DNA of 13,340 bases from positions 1 through 13,340 of the forward strand of contig UQMK01000040.1 in the NCBI GenBank assembly GCA_900542085.1. Reading direction: 5' to 3'. Below are positions 11,862 to 13,340 of the stretch, one piece after another. The first letter of the stretch is position 1. Every line of letters begins with the position of its first letter. The position numbers and the translations under genes were made by a program. The stretch comes from an uncultured Collinsella sp. (lineage in GTDB: Bacteria; Actinomycetota; Coriobacteriia; Coriobacteriales; Coriobacteriaceae). The notes below the pieces were generated by a model, which saw nothing but the letters and a program-made list of their open reading frames with translations, was not told the origin of the DNA and did no database searches.

Positions 11862-13340
11862 GGCAACGACCGCCGAGCGCGCGCTCAACCGCAAGGGCGG
11901 CACCATGTCGCGCCTCATCAAGACGCTCTTTGGCTTCTATCCCGTGCTTTTGCCCCTCGTCGTCGCCGGCGTGGTGCTCTGCGCCATCATCAACTCCATC
12001 GGCGCGACCTTCCTGCAGAGCGCCCTGCAAATTATTGGCGAATCGTGGCAGTCGGGCGATTGGGGAGCCGCGCAGCCCAAGATCGCGCAGCTCGTGACCA
12101 CCCTCGCCTGCATTTACGGCGTCGGCGTCCTGTCCTCGCTCTTCTGGAACCGCGCCATGGCTATCGTCACGCAGGGCTCGCTCGAGAAGCTGCGCGAGAT
12201 GATGTTCAACCGCATGCAGGACCTGCCGATCCGCTACTTCGACACGCACCAGCGCGGCGATATCATGAGCCACTACACCAACGACATCGACACGCTGCGT
12301 CAGATGATCAGCCAGTCGCTGCCCAACCTGCTCATGACGATCATCATCATCGTCACGGTGTTCTTTATCATGCTGTACTACAGCGTGTGGATGTGCTTGG
12401 TCATCATCGCCGGCGTCGCCTTTATGACCTTTATGACCAAGCTGCTCGGATCCAACTCCGCGCGCTTCTTCATTGCGCAGCAGACCGAGCTTGGCGTGGT
12501 CGAGGGCCATATCGAGGAGGTCATGAACGGCCAGAAGGTCGTCAAGGCGTTCTGCCACGAGTCTGCCGCCGAGGCCGATTTTGACGAGCGCAACGAAAAG
12601 CTCTTCGAGGTCTCCCAGAAGGCCAACATGTACGCCAACATCCTCATGCCCATCCTTATGAACCTGGGCAACCTGCTCTACGTGCTGGTCGCACTGGCGG
12701 GCGGCATTTTCCTGGCGCTGGGCGTGCCCAACCTGAGTATCTCGGGCATGGCGCTGTCCATCGCCGTCGTGGTGCCGTTCCTCAACATGACCAAGCAGTT
12801 CTGCGGACAGATCGGCCAGATCTCGCAGCAGATCAACGCCGTGGTCATGGGCCTCGCCGGCGCCGACCGCATCTTTGAGCTCATCGACGAGAAGCCCGAG
12901 GCCGACGAAGGCTACGTGACGCTCGTCAACGCACAGGTGAACCCCGAGACTTGGGAGTTCGAGGAGGCTGACCACCACACCGGCATGTGGGCATGGAAAC
13001 ATCCGCACCGCGCAACCGGCGAGATCGAGTACGTACCGCTGCGCGGCGACCTGGTCATGGACAACGTCGACTTTGGCTACACGCCCGACCACGAGGTCCT
13101 GCACGGCGTGTCCGTGTTTGCCAAGCCGGGCCAGAAGGTCGCGTTTGTCGGCGCCACCGGTGCCGGCAAGACGACCATCACCAACCTCATCAACCGCTTC
13201 TACGACATCGCCGATGGCAAGATCCGCTACGACGGCATCAACGTCAATAAGATCCGCAAGGCCGATCTGCGCCGCTCGCTGGGCGTCGTGCTGCAGGACG
13301 TGAACCTGTTCACCGGCACCGTGATGGACAACATCCGCTA
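11854..13340 (+). CDS. ABC exporter half-transporter, second subunit (3' end outside the window)
   Basis: Partner subunit of the preceding exporter; about 495 codons are present and the gene runs off the right edge. ATG at 11854 has GGAGG 8 nt upstream and overlaps the previous stop (ATGAGTAA). The N-terminal part has the six-helix transmembrane domain with LPIRYFDTHQRGDIMSHYTN and the GQKVVKAFCHE coupling segment. A linker of about 50 residues (about 348-398), rich in acidic and aromatic residues (TWEFEE, GMWAWKHPH), lies between membrane and ATPase parts. Walker A is canonical (GATGAGKTT, 433-441) and the Q-loop VLQDVNLFTG is present. The signature, Walker B and switch His lie beyond the edge, so whether it carries the catalytic Glu cannot be checked here. 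It is expected to, as the first subunit lacks it. Confidence 0.92.
   Translation, partial: MSKATTAERALNRKGGTMSRLIKTLFGFYPVLLPLVVAGVVLCAIINSIGATFLQSALQIIGESWQSGDWGAAQPKIAQLVTTLACIYGVGVLSSLFWNRAMAIVTQGSLEKLREMMFNRMQDLPIRYFDTHQRGDIMSHYTNDIDTLRQMISQSLPNLLMTIIIIVTVFFIMLYYSVWMCLVIIAGVAFMTFMTKLLGSNSARFFIAQQTELGVVEGHIEEVMNGQKVVKAFCHESAAEADFDERNEKLFEVSQKANMYANILMPILMNLGNLLYVLVALAGGIFLALGVPNLSISGMALSIAVVVPFLNMTKQFCGQIGQISQQINAVVMGLAGADRIFELIDEKPEADEGYVTLVNAQVNPETWEFEEADHHTGMWAWKHPHRATGEIEYVPLRGDLVMDNVDFGYTPDHEVLHGVSVFAKPGQKVAFVGATGAGKTTITNLINRFYDIADGKIRYDGINVNKIRKADLRRSLGVVLQDVNLFTGTVMDNIR

Noticed and set aside
9948..11921. 657-codon open frame on the minus strand opposite the first ABC subunit
   Set aside because: It is the antisense shadow of a strongly recognisable ABC exporter in GC-rich DNA; its product is His/Asp/Val-rich without any family motif and it has no ribosome site.
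11722..13104. 460-codon minus-strand open frame opposite the second ABC subunit
   Set aside because: It is a shadow of the ABC subunit, with composition skewed to His/Asp/Val and no start signal.
1..13340. CRISPR arrays, tRNA or rRNA genes, insertion sequences with transposases, and prophage genes
   Set aside because: No regularly spaced direct repeats, no cloverleaf or rRNA sequence and no transposase, integrase or phage protein were recognised on either strand.

Overview
The window is GC-rich and densely coded, and every stretch of 300 bases or more holds a gene or dense hairpin structure. Gene content and style (a gallate-type UbiD decarboxylase with a dedicated permease, a degenerate-site heterodimeric ABC exporter, a ThiD-like pyridoxamine kinase, a TIGR04076 protein) suggest an anaerobic gut actinobacterium of class Coriobacteriia, perhaps Collinsella. 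That assignment is inference from recall; no rRNA or other marker is present.

Left part (79-5927, all minus strand): a hydroxyaryl-acid decarboxylation locus. In transcription order it has an LpdD-like prenyl-flavin chaperone domain fused to a type-1 isopentenyl-diphosphate isomerase (IDI)-like Nudix domain (4980-5927), an SLC13/DASS-type anion permease (3280-4737), a UbiD decarboxylase of the gallate/protocatechuate decarboxylase clade (1649-3136), a UbiX flavin prenyltransferase (1037-1615), a terminator, and a MerR regulator with a BmrR/GyrI-like ligand domain (79-945). Together these could import an aromatic acid, make and deliver prenylated FMN, decarboxylate the acid and sense it. Two near-identical elements with MerR-type geometry (a -35 box followed by a dyad inside a 19-bp spacer) lie upstream of the chaperone/IDI fusion and of the permease, so the two transcription units may share one regulator. 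The fusion is the most novel object here: it joins a prFMN chaperone domain to a domain that handles the prenyl donor, and the isomerase catalytic cysteine is displaced by one residue.

Middle (6089-9074): an MFS exporter diverges from the locus and is followed by a low-molecular-weight protein tyrosine phosphatase. Converging on these from the right are a pyridoxal/pyridoxamine kinase and an overlapping small Cys-rich TIGR04076 protein. A 13-bp-stem hairpin lies between the converging units.

Right part (9075-13340): a 446-bp hairpin-rich intergenic region includes a 100-bp MITE-like element with perfect 15-bp inverted ends. It is followed by a strong promoter overlapped by an operator-like dyad, a MarR regulator and two ABC exporter half-transporters. 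The first ABC subunit has the degenerate ATP site; the second runs off the window. The three genes overlap by 8 nt each and look like one self-regulated drug or metabolite export operon.
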